Assembly: GCA_002281535.1 (NCBI GenBank)
Contig: NCGD01000012.1
Coordinates: 1 to 64,000, forward strand
DNA length: 64,000 nucleotides
Source of the DNA: Sphingomonas sp. 28-63-12
Lineage (GTDB): Bacteria; Pseudomonadota; Alphaproteobacteria; Sphingomonadales; Sphingomonadaceae
Direction: 5' to 3'
Shown: piece by piece, positions 16,937-26,369 of the stretch
How positions within the stretch are numbered: position 1 is the first letter of the stretch
Layout: each line of letters opens with the position of its first letter
The notes under the pieces: model-generated
What the model saw: only the letters and a program-made list of their open reading frames with translations
Databases searched by the model: none
Told to the model about the DNA's origin: nothing
Made by a program: the position numbers and the translations under genes

Positions 16937-18397
16937 ATGAAGCGTCGTTTCGGGACAGGGCCTGCCGCCAGGCGGACCCAGGCAATTTTCATGGCGCTGA
17001 CGGCCACATCCTTCCTGTCGGCCTGCGCGACAACCGGCGACGCCCGGCCGAAATCGGTCGCGGCGGTGCCCGCCAAGACCGGCCCCGGCCTGGGCAAGGG
17101 CTATAGCCATGATCCCTATCCGTCGACCTACAAGGCCTATCCCGGCGTGCCGACCCTCGTCACCAATGTGACGATCTTCGACGGCGAAGGCGGCCGGATC
17201 GACAAGGGATCGGCGCTGTTCGCCGATGGCAAGATCGTCGCGATCGGCCAGACGATCGCCGCACCCGCCGGCGCGACGGTGATCGACGGCACCGGCAAGA
17301 CGCTCACCCCCGGCATCATCGATATCCACAGCCATCTCGGCGATTATCCTTCGCCCGGCGTGCAGGCCAATTCGGACGGCAATGAAGCGACCGGCCCCGT
17401 CACCGCCGATGTCTGGGCCGAACACAGCGTCTGGCCACAGGACCCGGGCTTCAGCCGCGCACTCGCCAATGGTGGCGTGACGACGCTGCAGATCCTGCCC
17501 GGTTCGGCCAATTTGTTCGGCGGCCGATCGGTGGTGGTCAAGAATGTCTATGCCCGTACCGAACAGGGCATGAAATTTCCCGGCGCCCCCTATGGCCTGA
17601 AGATGGCGTGCGGCGAGAACCCGAAGCGCGTCTATGGCAGCAAGGGCCGCGAACCCTCGACCCGGATGGGCAATATCGCGGTCGATCGCCAGACCTGGGC
17701 GCGCGCGGCCGAGTATAAGCGCAAATGGGACAAGTACGAAAAGGACGGCGGCGAACCCCCGTCGCGCGACATCGCCATGGACACGCTGCGCGGGGTGCTG
17801 TCGGGCGAAATCCTCGTCCAGAACCATTGCTACCGCGCCGATGAAATGGCGATCGTCATGGATATGGCCAAGGAATTTGGCTATCATGTCAGCGCCTTCC
17901 ATCACGCCGTCGAAGCGTACAAGATCGGCGATCTACTCAAGGCCAATGGCACCTGCGCCGCCGTCTGGGCGGACTGGTGGGGCTTCAAGATGGAATCCTA
18001 TGACGCGATCAGCGAAAATCTGGCCCTGCTGCAAAAGGCCGGCGCCTGCGCGATGATCCATTCGGATGACGCCAACGGCATCCAGCGGCTGAACCAGGAA
18101 GTCGCCAAGGCGCTCGCCGCCGGCCGCCGCGCCGGCATCGAGATATCGGACGCCACCGCGTGGGAATGGCTGACGATCAACCCCGCCAAGGCTTTGGGCA
18201 TCGCCGACAAGACCGGCAGCCTCAAACCCGGCAAGATGGCCGATCTCGTATTGTGGAACGGCAATCCGTTCAGCGTCTATGCCCGGCCCGACAAGGTCTG
18301 GATCGACGGCGCGTTACTCTACGACATCAACGACCCCAAATTGCGGCCCGTATCGGATTTCGAACTTGGCCAGCCCGGCTCGGGAGACACCAAGTGA
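16937..18397 (+). CDS. Lipoprotein amidohydrolase (metal-dependent hydrolase)
   Basis: A 486-residue protein with a lipoprotein signal (FLSACATTG, Cys at about residue 31) and an amidohydrolase barrel. Metal-site residues can be seen: HSH in IIDIHSHLGDY, NHCYRADE, AFHHAVEA and the acidic HSDDANG. Closest in style to imidazolonepropionase-like or Xaa-Pro-type periplasmic amidohydrolases; the substrate is not known. It is followed immediately by a second amidohydrolase whose GTG start overlaps its stop (GTGA). Confidence 0.87.
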   Translation: MKRRFGTGPAARRTQAIFMALTATSFLSACATTGDARPKSVAAVPAKTGPGLGKGYSHDPYPSTYKAYPGVPTLVTNVTIFDGEGGRIDKGSALFADGKIVAIGQTIAAPAGATVIDGTGKTLTPGIIDIHSHLGDYPSPGVQANSDGNEATGPVTADVWAEHSVWPQDPGFSRALANGGVTTLQILPGSANLFGGRSVVVKNVYARTEQGMKFPGAPYGLKMACGENPKRVYGSKGREPSTRMGNIAVDRQTWARAAEYKRKWDKYEKDGGEPPSRDIAMDTLRGVLSGEILVQNHCYRADEMAIVMDMAKEFGYHVSAFHHAVEAYKIGDLLKANGTCAAVWADWWGFKMESYDAISENLALLQKAGACAMIHSDDANGIQRLNQEVAKALAAGRRAGIEISDATAWEWLTINPAKALGIADKTGSLKPGKMADLVLWNGNPFSVYARPDKVWIDGALLYDINDPKLRPVSDFELGQPGSGDTK

Positions 18398-19704
18398 AGC
18401 ATCTGCTCCTGCTCAGCGCGGCCCTGCTCGCGGCCCCCGCGCTTACCCCCGCCGCCGCCCAGTCGGTGGCGATCACCAACGCCCGGCTCGTGATCGGCGA
18501 TGGCTCGGCGCCGATCGAGGGCGGCACCGTGGTGATCCGCAATGGCAGGGTCGTCGCCGCCGGCAAGGCCGTGGCGGTGCCCCAGGGGGTCGAGACGATC
18601 GATGCCGGCGGTCGCTATGTGACGCCCGGCATCGTCGCCGGCTTCACGCGAATGGGCATTGTCGAGGTTGACGGTGTCGGTCAGACCAATGATGCCGGCG
18701 CCAGTGGCAGCCCGTTCCATGCCTCGATCGATATCGCGCCGGCCGTCAATCCGCGCACCAGTTCGATCCCGCTCAACCGCGCCGAAGGCGTGACGCGGGC
18801 GATAGTCGCACCCGAAAATCGCGGCTCGATCTTTGCCGGGCTCGGGGCAGTGATCGATCTTGGTGCCGACCGCACCCCGATCAGCACAGCGCGCGCCTTC
18901 CAGTTCATGGAATATGGCGAGGGTGGTGCCGGCGCTGCCGGCGGCAGCCGCCCGGCCGCGATCGCGATGTTCAAAAATGCCCTGTTCCAGGCGCGCAGCT
19001 ATGCCCGCAACCCGAACGGCTATGCCGATCAGGGCAAGGACGCCTTGCTCAATCGCGCCGATGCAGAGGCGCTGGGCGCGGTCGTCACTGGCAAGATGCC
19101 GCTGCTGATCCATGTCGAGCGCGCATCGGACATGCTGGCGCTGATCGATCTGCGCCGTGACTATCCGGCGATCAGGATGGTGTTCGTGGGCGCATCCGAA
19201 GGCTGGACCGTCGCCGCCGAGCTGGCCGCCGCCAGGATCCCGGTGATCGCCAGTGCGCTCAACGACCTGCCCGAATCGTTCGAGGCGTTGGCCGCGACGC
19301 AATCCAATATCGGCCGGATGACGGCAGCGGGGGTGCAAGTCGGCATCGGCACGATCAACGACAATGAAGCCCGCCAGGCGCGGCTCGAAAAGCAATATGC
19401 CGGCAATCTGGTCGCGCTGACCAGGGTGCCCGGCGCGACCGGGCTCGACTGGAACGCCGCCTTCGCGGCGATCACGTCGATCCCTGCCGAGGCGATCGGG
19501 CTGGGTGGCGACATCGGCTCGCTGCGGCCCGGGCGACAGGGTGACGTCGTGATCTGGTCGGGCGATCCGCTCGAGCTTGATGCCGCTGCCCTGTCGGTGT
19601 GGATCAGCGGCGTGAAGCAGCCATTGCAGACGCGCCAGGCGCTGTTGCTGAAGCGCTATCTCCAGCCGCAGGAAGGCGCGCTGCCCAAGGCGTATGAACG
19701 GTAA
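18394..19704 (+). CDS. Secreted amidohydrolase-like protein lacking metal ligands
   Basis: A 436-residue protein starting at GTG (VKHLLLLSAALLAAP...), with signal peptide cut near TPAAA-Q. It keeps the amidohydrolase frame (TNARLVIGDGSAPIEGGTVVIRNGRVV, GLGGDIGSLRPGRQGDVVIWSGDPL). The HxH motif is replaced by AGFTRMG (about residues 82-88), the position of the later His reads VFVGASEGW, and the usual metal Asp region reads GTINDNE. It is probably a non-metal pseudoenzyme that partners the preceding active copy. Translational overlap GTGA supports coupled expression. Confidence 0.8.
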   Translation: MKHLLLLSAALLAAPALTPAAAQSVAITNARLVIGDGSAPIEGGTVVIRNGRVVAAGKAVAVPQGVETIDAGGRYVTPGIVAGFTRMGIVEVDGVGQTNDAGASGSPFHASIDIAPAVNPRTSSIPLNRAEGVTRAIVAPENRGSIFAGLGAVIDLGADRTPISTARAFQFMEYGEGGAGAAGGSRPAAIAMFKNALFQARSYARNPNGYADQGKDALLNRADAEALGAVVTGKMPLLIHVERASDMLALIDLRRDYPAIRMVFVGASEGWTVAAELAAARIPVIASALNDLPESFEALAATQSNIGRMTAAGVQVGIGTINDNEARQARLEKQYAGNLVALTRVPGATGLDWNAAFAAITSIPAEAIGLGGDIGSLRPGRQGDVVIWSGDPLELDAAALSVWISGVKQPLQTRQALLLKRYLQPQEGALPKAYER

Positions 19705-19740
19705 TCACCCCAGCGCCTGACCAGCCACGCGGAGGCTTCA

Positions 19741-22563
19741 TTGCGATCTCGATCATTTCACGCCCGGCATGGGGCGCTCTGCCTCTTGGCGATCGCCGCG
19801 GGCAACAGCGCGGCCCGGGCCAGCGACAAGCCCGTCTATGCGCCCGTGCCGGACTGGGTGAAGCCGGCGCCGGTCACCGATGCCGCGACGCTGACCGACG
19901 CCTCGCCCATCCTGCTTGTCTATGATTTCCAGCAGCGATTGCAGGGCGATCAAAGCTGGACCTATGTTGAAACCGCCAAGCGCGTTGCCTCCAACGAAGC
20001 CCTGCAGGCGCTGGGGACCATCACCTTTCCCTGGCAACCCGAACATGGCGACCTGATTGTCCACCGCGTGGAGATTATCCGCGGCACGGAGCGGATCGAT
20101 CTGCTCAAGGACAAACAACCGTTCAGCGTGCTGCGCCGCGAATCGCAGATGGAGCAGTTCATCCTTGATGGACAATTATCGGCGACGATGCCCGTGGAGG
20201 GGCTGCGCGTGGGCGATGTGCTGCGCGTGGCGGTGTCGCTCACGCTCAGCGATCCCACCTTGAAGGGCCATGTACAGACCGGCGTGCCGCTGCTCCGGGC
20301 GCCGTTTCGCGTCGATTTCGCGCGGACCCGTTTCATCTGGCCCAAGGCCCAGAATGTCCGGTTCAAGAGCTTTGCCGGGCTGCCGCTGCCAGCCACCACC
20401 GAAGCGAACGGCTATAACGAGCTGCTGGTCAGCATGCCGCTGCCAAAGGATATCGATCTTCCCCAGGACGCACCCGTTCGATTCCAGCATCTGCCGCTGC
20501 TGGAAGGGAACGACTTTGCCGATTGGGCTCAGGTGTCGGCGATCATGGCGCCGCTTTATGCAACCGAGGGGTTGATCGAGCCCAATGGGCCGATCGCCGC
20601 CGAAATTGCCCGGATCATGCACAGCCAGAACGATCCGCTGAAGCGGGCTGCAGCGGCCTTGCAACTGGTGCAGGATCAGATCCGCTATCAGCTGATCGCG
20701 CTCGACACCGGCAATTACGTCCCGCAGGCGCCCGTCAAAACCTGGTCGGTGCGCTACGGCGATTGCAAGGCCAAGACATTGCTGTTGCTGGCGATGTTGC
20801 AGGCGATGGGGATAGAGGCGGAACCGGTACTGGCGAGTTCCCAGCTGGGCGGCCTCGTTGCCGATCGGCTGCCGTCGGCCGGTGCCTTCGACCATATCTT
20901 CGTGCACGCCCGGATCGGCGGCGATGATTTCTGGCTCGACGGCACGGGCCGCGATACCCGCTTGGCCGATATCCGCGACGTGCCCCGTTTCGAAACCGTC
21001 TTGCCCGTACGATTGACCGGTGGCGCGTTGATGTCCCTGCCGCGCCGCGCCGATGCCCGGCCAACCGCGGCCACCGAAATCATATTGGACAGCACGGCCG
21101 GCCTTCGGCTGCCGTCGCTCGTGACCTTTCGCCAGACATTTCGCGGTCAGCAGGCACAGGCATTGCGCTTGGTGATCGGCCAGGCAACGAAGGATGATCT
21201 TCAGACGATCGTCGAAAATGTCGTGAAACGGCAGGTGGAAGAGGCCACGATCGTTGCCCATCAGGAAAGCTTTGACGACGTCGCCGGCACGGCAACCCTT
21301 ACCGCATCAGGGATCGTCTTTACCAACTGGGCGATCGACAATGATGCGCTTACCAACAGCATCTATTCCCCGGGCGCGATTTCCGGATTTTCGCCCGATC
21401 GCGCGCGCACTACCTGGCAAATGATTCCGGTTTCCACCGGCGCACCGTCCCACCGGCTGGATTCGCTCCGCACCTTGTTGCCCGCAGGTGGCAAGGGATT
21501 TGTTCTTGAAGGCGATCCCGAACTCGACGTCATCGTCGCCGGTCAGCATGTCGTCCGGCACGCATCGCTCACCGGCAATGTGGCTGACGTGACAAGCCAA
21601 CGCACGACCACTGGCGAGGAAATTCCGGTTGCGGCTATCGGCGCGCAGCGCAAGATCGCCGCAACGCTCTCGACAAAGTCGCTGCGCCTGATCGCGCCCG
21701 TCGACTACCCGCTCTATTGGGAAGAGCTGCAGCTGGCCCGCCGGCTGGGCAAGACCGCGGCGATTGCTGCGCTCTATACGCAGCGTATCGCCCAGAAGCC
21801 CGAGGAGGGCGATCGCTACGCCGCCCGTGCCACTTTTTACGCGCAGACCTATGAACGTGAAAAGGCGATCGCTGATCTTACCAAGGCGATTTCCCTGATG
21901 CCGACTGCGCAATATTATGCTGCGCGTGCGGCGCATTATCGCGCCCTCGGCCAAAGCGCCAAGGCGATCGCTGATGCCCGGCAGGCGATCGAACTCGATC
22001 TCAAGACCGCCGACTATGCGCTTTCCCTGGCGGCGTTGCAGAAGGACGCCGGCGATGCAGCCGGCGCGCTCGCGCTCCTGCAGGAAAGGATCGATCTGGG
22101 CGGTCTCGACAAGAATGAGTTCATTGGGGCCAAGGCCGAAACTCAGGCGGAAACGGGCGACGTGCCGGGCGGGCTCGCCTTGGTCGACGCAGCAATCGTC
22201 AAAACCCCCGGCAACGCCCGGCTGCTCAACGTCCGATGCTGGATAAAGGCCACCCAGAATGTGATGCTGGACACCGCGCTCAAGGACTGCAGCAAGGCGA
22301 TCGAACTGAGCGATTCACCCGAGCAACCGCTGGACAGCCGCGCGATGGTCTATTTTCGGCTGGGCCGAAACGAAGATGCCCTGGCAGATTTGAAGGCCGC
22401 CCTGCTCCGGGCGCCCGAACAAAGCGCCAGCCTTTTCCTCCGCGCGATTATCCGCCGATCGACGGGCGACAAGGCGGGCAGCGACGCTGATCTGGCGGCA
22501 GCGCGCGGCATGGATCCGCAGATTGACAAGCAGTTTCGCAAGTTCGGAATCGTCGCGCGTTAA
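19741..22563 (+). CDS. DUF3857 / transglutaminase-like / TPR protein
   Basis: A 940-residue exported protein. TTG start at 19741 with GGAGG about 7 bases before it; signal peptide to about residue 27 (AARAS). Residues about 40-250 are DUF3857, then a transglutaminase-like core with Cys342 (YGDCKAK), His385 (FDHIF) and Asp400 (FWLDGTG), a beta-rich region, and from about 660 a set of tetratricopeptide repeats (YAARATFYAQ, AAHYRALGQSAKAIADARQAI, etc.). The catalytic triad is complete. Members are envelope proteins of unknown role, often suspected in peptide cross-linking or proteolysis. Confidence 0.85.
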   Translation: MRSRSFHARHGALCLLAIAAGNSAARASDKPVYAPVPDWVKPAPVTDAATLTDASPILLVYDFQQRLQGDQSWTYVETAKRVASNEALQALGTITFPWQPEHGDLIVHRVEIIRGTERIDLLKDKQPFSVLRRESQMEQFILDGQLSATMPVEGLRVGDVLRVAVSLTLSDPTLKGHVQTGVPLLRAPFRVDFARTRFIWPKAQNVRFKSFAGLPLPATTEANGYNELLVSMPLPKDIDLPQDAPVRFQHLPLLEGNDFADWAQVSAIMAPLYATEGLIEPNGPIAAEIARIMHSQNDPLKRAAAALQLVQDQIRYQLIALDTGNYVPQAPVKTWSVRYGDCKAKTLLLLAMLQAMGIEAEPVLASSQLGGLVADRLPSAGAFDHIFVHARIGGDDFWLDGTGRDTRLADIRDVPRFETVLPVRLTGGALMSLPRRADARPTAATEIILDSTAGLRLPSLVTFRQTFRGQQAQALRLVIGQATKDDLQTIVENVVKRQVEEATIVAHQESFDDVAGTATLTASGIVFTNWAIDNDALTNSIYSPGAISGFSPDRARTTWQMIPVSTGAPSHRLDSLRTLLPAGGKGFVLEGDPELDVIVAGQHVVRHASLTGNVADVTSQRTTTGEEIPVAAIGAQRKIAATLSTKSLRLIAPVDYPLYWEELQLARRLGKTAAIAALYTQRIAQKPEEGDRYAARATFYAQTYEREKAIADLTKAISLMPTAQYYAARAAHYRALGQSAKAIADARQAIELDLKTADYALSLAALQKDAGDAAGALALLQERIDLGGLDKNEFIGAKAETQAETGDVPGGLALVDAAIVKTPGNARLLNVRCWIKATQNVMLDTALKDCSKAIELSDSPEQPLDSRAMVYFRLGRNEDALADLKAALLRAPEQSASLFLRAIIRRSTGDKAGSDADLAAARGMDPQIDKQFRKFGIVAR

Positions 22564-22801
22564 CCGAAGGGTCCGCGTCCTGCGAGGCGCGCCCCGAAAA
22601 TCCTTGACTTTTCGCACTGCAGCATCCATTTGCCCGTCACAGCGAGGCATTATGCAGCGTGATCGGGCGTAACGCCCCGGCTCTGCCTCGGTTCTAACCC
22701 TAAGCTTCCCACATCACGCGGGGCGCGACATTATGTCCCCGCCCGCCTCCCCGTGCGCCCTCAACAGGCCCGGGACGCTGGCACTTATACGAAAGAATAC
22801 C
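22564..22801. other. Intergenic region before RNA helicase gene
   Basis: A 238-bp gap without a convincing ORF. A TTGACT at 22604-22609 could be a -35 box, but the matching -10 17 bases on (CATTTG) is poor. It may hold the promoter and a leader of the helicase gene, which in many bacteria is long and cold-regulated. Nothing else is clear. Confidence 0.4.
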
Positions 22802-24271
22802 ATGTCCTTCCAAAATCTCGGGCTCAACGAGTCCCTGCAGCGTGCGCTTGCCGATAAAGGCTATAGCGAAGCGACCCCGATCCAGCGCCAGGCGATCCCG
22901 CCGCTGATCCAGGGCCGCGATCTGCTCGGCATCGCCCAGACGGGCACCGGCAAGACCGCTGCCTTCATGCTCCCCTCGATCCAGCGCCTGGTCGCTGCCA
23001 ACGAGCATGTCCGTCCGCGCGCGTGCCGCATGCTGGTGCTCGCGCCGACCCGCGAACTCGCCAGCCAGATCGCCCAGAGCGCGCGCGATTATGGCCGCTT
23101 TTCCCGGCTGTCGATTGCCACCGTGTTCGGCGGCACTTCGGTCAGCAAGGATCGCACCACGCTTGCCAACGGCGTCGACATCCTTGTCGCCACGCCGGGC
23201 CGCCTCATCGATCTGATCGAGCAGCGCTTCGTCACGCTGGGCGACATTGAAATCCTCGTCCTTGATGAAGCCGATCAGATGCTCGATCTGGGCTTCATCC
23301 ATGCCCTCAAGCGTATCGTGCAATTGCTGCCCAAGACGCGCCAGAGCCTGTTTTTCTCAGCCACGATGCCCAAGGCGATCCGTGATCTGGCCGACAAGTT
23401 CCTCGACGATCCGGTCACCGTCTCGGTCACGCCGGTCGCCAGCACCGCCGAGCGCGTCGAACAATTCGTCACCTTCGTCCAGCAGGCCGAAAAGCAGGCG
23501 CTGCTGACGATCATCCTGAAGACCACAGAGGTCGAGCGTGCGCTCGTCTTCACCCGCACCAAGCACGGCGCTGACCGGGTCGTGAAGCTCTTGGGCGCCA
23601 ACGGCATCGCCGCCAACGCGATTCACGGCAACAAGAGCCAGCCGCAGCGCGAACGCGCGCTCGCCGAGTTCAAGTCGGGCCGGGTCAAAATCATGGTCGC
23701 GACCGACATCGCCGCGCGCGGCATCGATGTGTCGGGCGTCAGCCATGTCATCAATTTCGAGCTGCCCAATGTAGCCGAGCAATATGTCCACCGCATCGGC
23801 CGCACCGCGCGCGCCGGCGCATCGGGCATCGCCATCGCCTTCTGTGCCGACGACGAGAAGAGCTATCTGCGCGACATCGAAAAGCTGACCAAGCAGAAGA
23901 TCGAGCAGAAGCAGCTCCCCGAAGGCTTTGTGGCGGAAGCCGCGCGCCTCAAGGCGGCACGCGCCGCCACCGGCGTGTCCGACACGCCCGAGCGGGTGCG
24001 TCGTGACATCGGCAATAATCGCCAGCCGGCCCATCCGCGCGCCACGCATCGCGCGCGTCCGGCAGGGGCGGCACCCTCAGGTGGGGCGCCCCGCACCGTC
24101 GCCAATCCGGCGGCAGCCGCCGCGGCTCGCCCGGCCGGTGGCCAGGGTCAGGGTCGCCCGGCTGGCAATAATCAGGGTCGCCCAGGTGGCGGCCGTGGTC
24201 GCGGTGGACGCGGTCGTGGCGGTGGCGGCGGTGGCGGTGGCGGTGGCGGCGGGTCGCGCGCTTCGGCTTGA
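22802..24271 (+). CDS. rhlE: DEAD-box ATP-dependent RNA helicase, RhlE type
   Basis: A 489-residue helicase. Q motif GLNESLQRALADKGYSEATPIQ, Walker A AQTGTGKTAAF, Walker B/DEAD LDEADQMLD, SAT in FFSATMPK, and motif VI HRIGRTARAG. The C-terminal about 110 residues are basic and disordered, ending in RGRGGRGRGGGGGGGGG-like runs that commonly bind RNA. ATG at 22802 opens the Q motif; the upstream frame is untranslated-looking. Likely unwinds structured RNA in ribosome assembly or decay. The rhlE symbol is by resemblance only. Confidence 0.88.
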   Translation: MSFQNLGLNESLQRALADKGYSEATPIQRQAIPPLIQGRDLLGIAQTGTGKTAAFMLPSIQRLVAANEHVRPRACRMLVLAPTRELASQIAQSARDYGRFSRLSIATVFGGTSVSKDRTTLANGVDILVATPGRLIDLIEQRFVTLGDIEILVLDEADQMLDLGFIHALKRIVQLLPKTRQSLFFSATMPKAIRDLADKFLDDPVTVSVTPVASTAERVEQFVTFVQQAEKQALLTIILKTTEVERALVFTRTKHGADRVVKLLGANGIAANAIHGNKSQPQRERALAEFKSGRVKIMVATDIAARGIDVSGVSHVINFELPNVAEQYVHRIGRTARAGASGIAIAFCADDEKSYLRDIEKLTKQKIEQKQLPEGFVAEAARLKAARAATGVSDTPERVRRDIGNNRQPAHPRATHRARPAGAAPSGGAPRTVANPAAAAAARPAGGQGQGRPAGNNQGRPGGGRGRGGRGRGGGGGGGGGGGGSRASA

Positions 24272-24279
24272 GCTTGCTT

Positions 24280-24310
24280 TCACCCCCCCCCTTCGGGGGA
24301 GGGACTTTTC
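24280..24310. terminator. C-rich/G-rich hairpin between convergent genes
   Basis: CCCCC (24287-24291), TTC, GGGGG (24295-24299) form a short hairpin, followed on the plus strand by GACTTTTCC. It sits between two convergent stop codons and could end transcription from either side. The stem is short and the T-run weak. Confidence 0.4.
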
Positions 24311-24976
24311 CTACCCCCTCAACGTCAGCCACTCCCCGGCCGGCGCGCGGTCGGCGCGCAGCCGGTTGGCGGGGATGCTCTCATCCGCATAGCCGATCGC
24401 CATGCCGCAAAAGAGCATCCGCGCCGCCGGCGTGCCCAGAAAGCCGCTGACCGTATCGGGATACATCGCCCAGCATTCCTGCGCGCAGGTGGCGAGCCCC
24501 GCCTCGACCGCGAGCAGCATGAAGCTTTGCAGATACATCCCCAGGTCAGACCATTGCGGCGGTCCCATCCGCCGGTCGACCGTGCAGAACAAGGCCGCTG
24601 GCGCGCCGAAAAACTGGAAATTGCGCCGAAACTCCCGGTTGCGGGCGTCGGCGTCGCTGCGCTCGATCCCCATTGCAGCATAGAGCGCCATGCCGACCTG
24701 AAAACGCCGATCCTTGTAGGGCGTGGTCAATTCGCGCGGATAAATGTCATAGGCCGCTGCCTCCATCATGCCCGCCGCCTGCTTTTCGGCGATGATGGCC
24801 TTGAGCTGCGCCAGCGACTCACCCGTCAGAATATCGATGTGCCAGGGCTGCAGATTGCCGCCCGACGGCGCGCGCGCTGCTTGGTGCGCGAGTCGTTCGA
24901 GCAGGACCGGCTCAACCGGCGTGTCGAGAAAGCCGCGGACCGATCGCCGTGCCGCTACGGCTTGCGTTACATTCAT
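24311..24976 (-). CDS. Nitroreductase family flavoprotein
   Basis: A 221-residue FMN enzyme. RRSVRGF (10-16) and APSGGNLQPWHI (36-47) are the FMN-phosphate and isoalloxazine motifs. The middle has DLGMYLQSFMLLAVEAGLATCAQE and the end LFCGMAIGYADE. Members use NAD(P)H to reduce nitro groups or quinones or act on enones. It looks like the PnbA-like group. Monocistronic, convergent with the helicase and divergent from the thiolase. Confidence 0.87.
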   Translation of the reverse strand: MNVTQAVAARRSVRGFLDTPVEPVLLERLAHQAARAPSGGNLQPWHIDILTGESLAQLKAIIAEKQAAGMMEAAAYDIYPRELTTPYKDRRFQVGMALYAAMGIERSDADARNREFRRNFQFFGAPAALFCTVDRRMGPPQWSDLGMYLQSFMLLAVEAGLATCAQECWAMYPDTVSGFLGTPAARMLFCGMAIGYADESIPANRLRADRAPAGEWLTLRG

Positions 24977-25081
24977 CGCCTACCCCTTGTTGTCGGCATC
25001 ACAGGTGCCGGATAGTCTTGCCGCTTGGGCGCGATTGCGCAACAACGCGTCTCAAATCACAACTGATCTGGAGAGTCGATT

Positions 25082-26254
25082 ATGGCCGTGGCTTATATCG
25101 TGGACGCCGTTCGCACTGCTGGAGGCCGCCGTGGCGGCAAACTCGCTGGCACCCATCCGGTCGATTTGGCCGCTGCCGTGCTCGATGCGATCATCGAACG
25201 CACGGGAATCGATGGCGCCGCTGTCGACGATGTCATCATGGGCTGCGTGATGCAGGGCGGCCAGCAGGCCGGCCAGGTCGGCCGCAATGCCGTGCTCGCC
25301 GCCAAGCATCTGCCCGACAGCGTCCCCGCCGTCTCGATCGACCGCCAGTGCGGATCGTCGCAGCAATCGATGCAGTTCGCCGCGCAGGCGGTGATGTCGG
25401 GCACGCAGGATGTGGTGATCGCTGCCGGCGTGGAGAGCATGACGCGCGTGCCGATGGGCTCGACAGCGACCTTGTTCATGAAGGAGGGGCTCGGCAACTA
25501 TAAGTCGCCGCATCTCGAGGAAAAATATCCCGGCATCATGTTCAGCCAGTTCATGGGCGCGGAGATGATCGTAAAAAAGCATGGCTTCAACCGCGAACAG
25601 CTCGATAGTTTTGCGCTCGAAAGCCATAAGCGGGCGATTGCGGCGACGCAAAGCGGCGCGTTTGACAATGAGATCATCGGGATCGAGATCGAAGGCCCCA
25701 ACGGCCCCGAACTGCATCGTACCGACGAAGGCATTCGCTATGACGCGACGATGGAATCGATCGGTTCGGTCAAGCTGCTGCAGGAAGGCGGCGCAATCTC
25801 GGCAGCCAATGCCAGCCAGATCTGCGACGGCGCGTCCGCCGTGCTGATCGTCAGCGAAGCGGCATTGAAGGAACATAATCTCACGCCCATCGCGCGGATC
25901 GTCAACCTGACGGTGACGGGCGGCGATCCCGTCATCATGCTCGAAGAGCCGCTGTTCGCGACCGATCGGGCGCTGAAGCGCGCCGGCATGAAGATCGAGG
26001 ATATCGATCTGTATGAGGTCAACGAGGCGTTCGCCCCCGTCCCGCTCGCCTGGCTCAAGCATACCGGTGCCGATCATGCCAAGTTGAACGTCAATGGTGG
26101 CGCGATCGCGCTCGGCCATCCGCTCGGCGCCTCGGGCACCAAGCTGATGGCGACGCTCATCAACGCGCTCAAGGCGCGTGGCGGCAAATACGGCCTGCAG
26201 ACAATGTGCGAAGGCGGCGGCATCGCCAACGTCACGATCATCGAGCGGCTGTAA
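25082..26254 (+). CDS. Acetyl-CoA C-acyltransferase (thiolase)
   Basis: A 390-residue thiolase catalysing reversible cleavage of 3-oxoacyl-CoA. Nucleophile Cys90 (DRQCGSSQQ), His346 (GGAIALGHPLGASG) and Cys376 (LQTMCEGGG) are all present; NEAFAP is also conserved. The CGSSQQ rather than CxSG form is typical of the FadA/steroid-type thiolases used in degradation. It starts a run of acyl-CoA genes. The intergenic repeat after it separates it from the SDR gene. Confidence 0.92.
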   Translation: MAVAYIVDAVRTAGGRRGGKLAGTHPVDLAAAVLDAIIERTGIDGAAVDDVIMGCVMQGGQQAGQVGRNAVLAAKHLPDSVPAVSIDRQCGSSQQSMQFAAQAVMSGTQDVVIAAGVESMTRVPMGSTATLFMKEGLGNYKSPHLEEKYPGIMFSQFMGAEMIVKKHGFNREQLDSFALESHKRAIAATQSGAFDNEIIGIEIEGPNGPELHRTDEGIRYDATMESIGSVKLLQEGGAISAANASQICDGASAVLIVSEAALKEHNLTPIARIVNLTVTGGDPVIMLEEPLFATDRALKRAGMKIEDIDLYEVNEAFAPVPLAWLKHTGADHAKLNVNGGAIALGHPLGASGTKLMATLINALKARGGKYGLQTMCEGGGIANVTIIERL

Positions 26255-26272
26255 AAGCTGATCAAAACAACC

Positions 26273-26352
26273 GTCGCCCCAGCGGACGCTGGGGCCTCAT
26301 GAAGCGAAGGTCACCCTTGCTACACGTCAACCCGGCGTTCGCCGGGGTGACG
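26273..26352. repeat. Palindromic repeat pair, CCCCAGCG family
   Basis: CCCCAGCG-GA-CGCTGGGG (26277-26294) and CCCGGCG-TTC-GCCGGGG near 26331-26347 lie in inverted orientation, ending GTGACG. Related units occur at 29171-29252, 50270-50350 and, in variant form, 28261-28337 and 40239-40340. This is a dispersed REP-like family. Confidence 0.75.
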
Positions 26353-26369
26353 CATCAGGAGAAAGATAG

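Noticed and set aside
22604-22632. Sigma-70 promoter TTGACT ... CATTTG before the helicase
   Set aside because: The -10 box matches poorly; not listed as a promoter.
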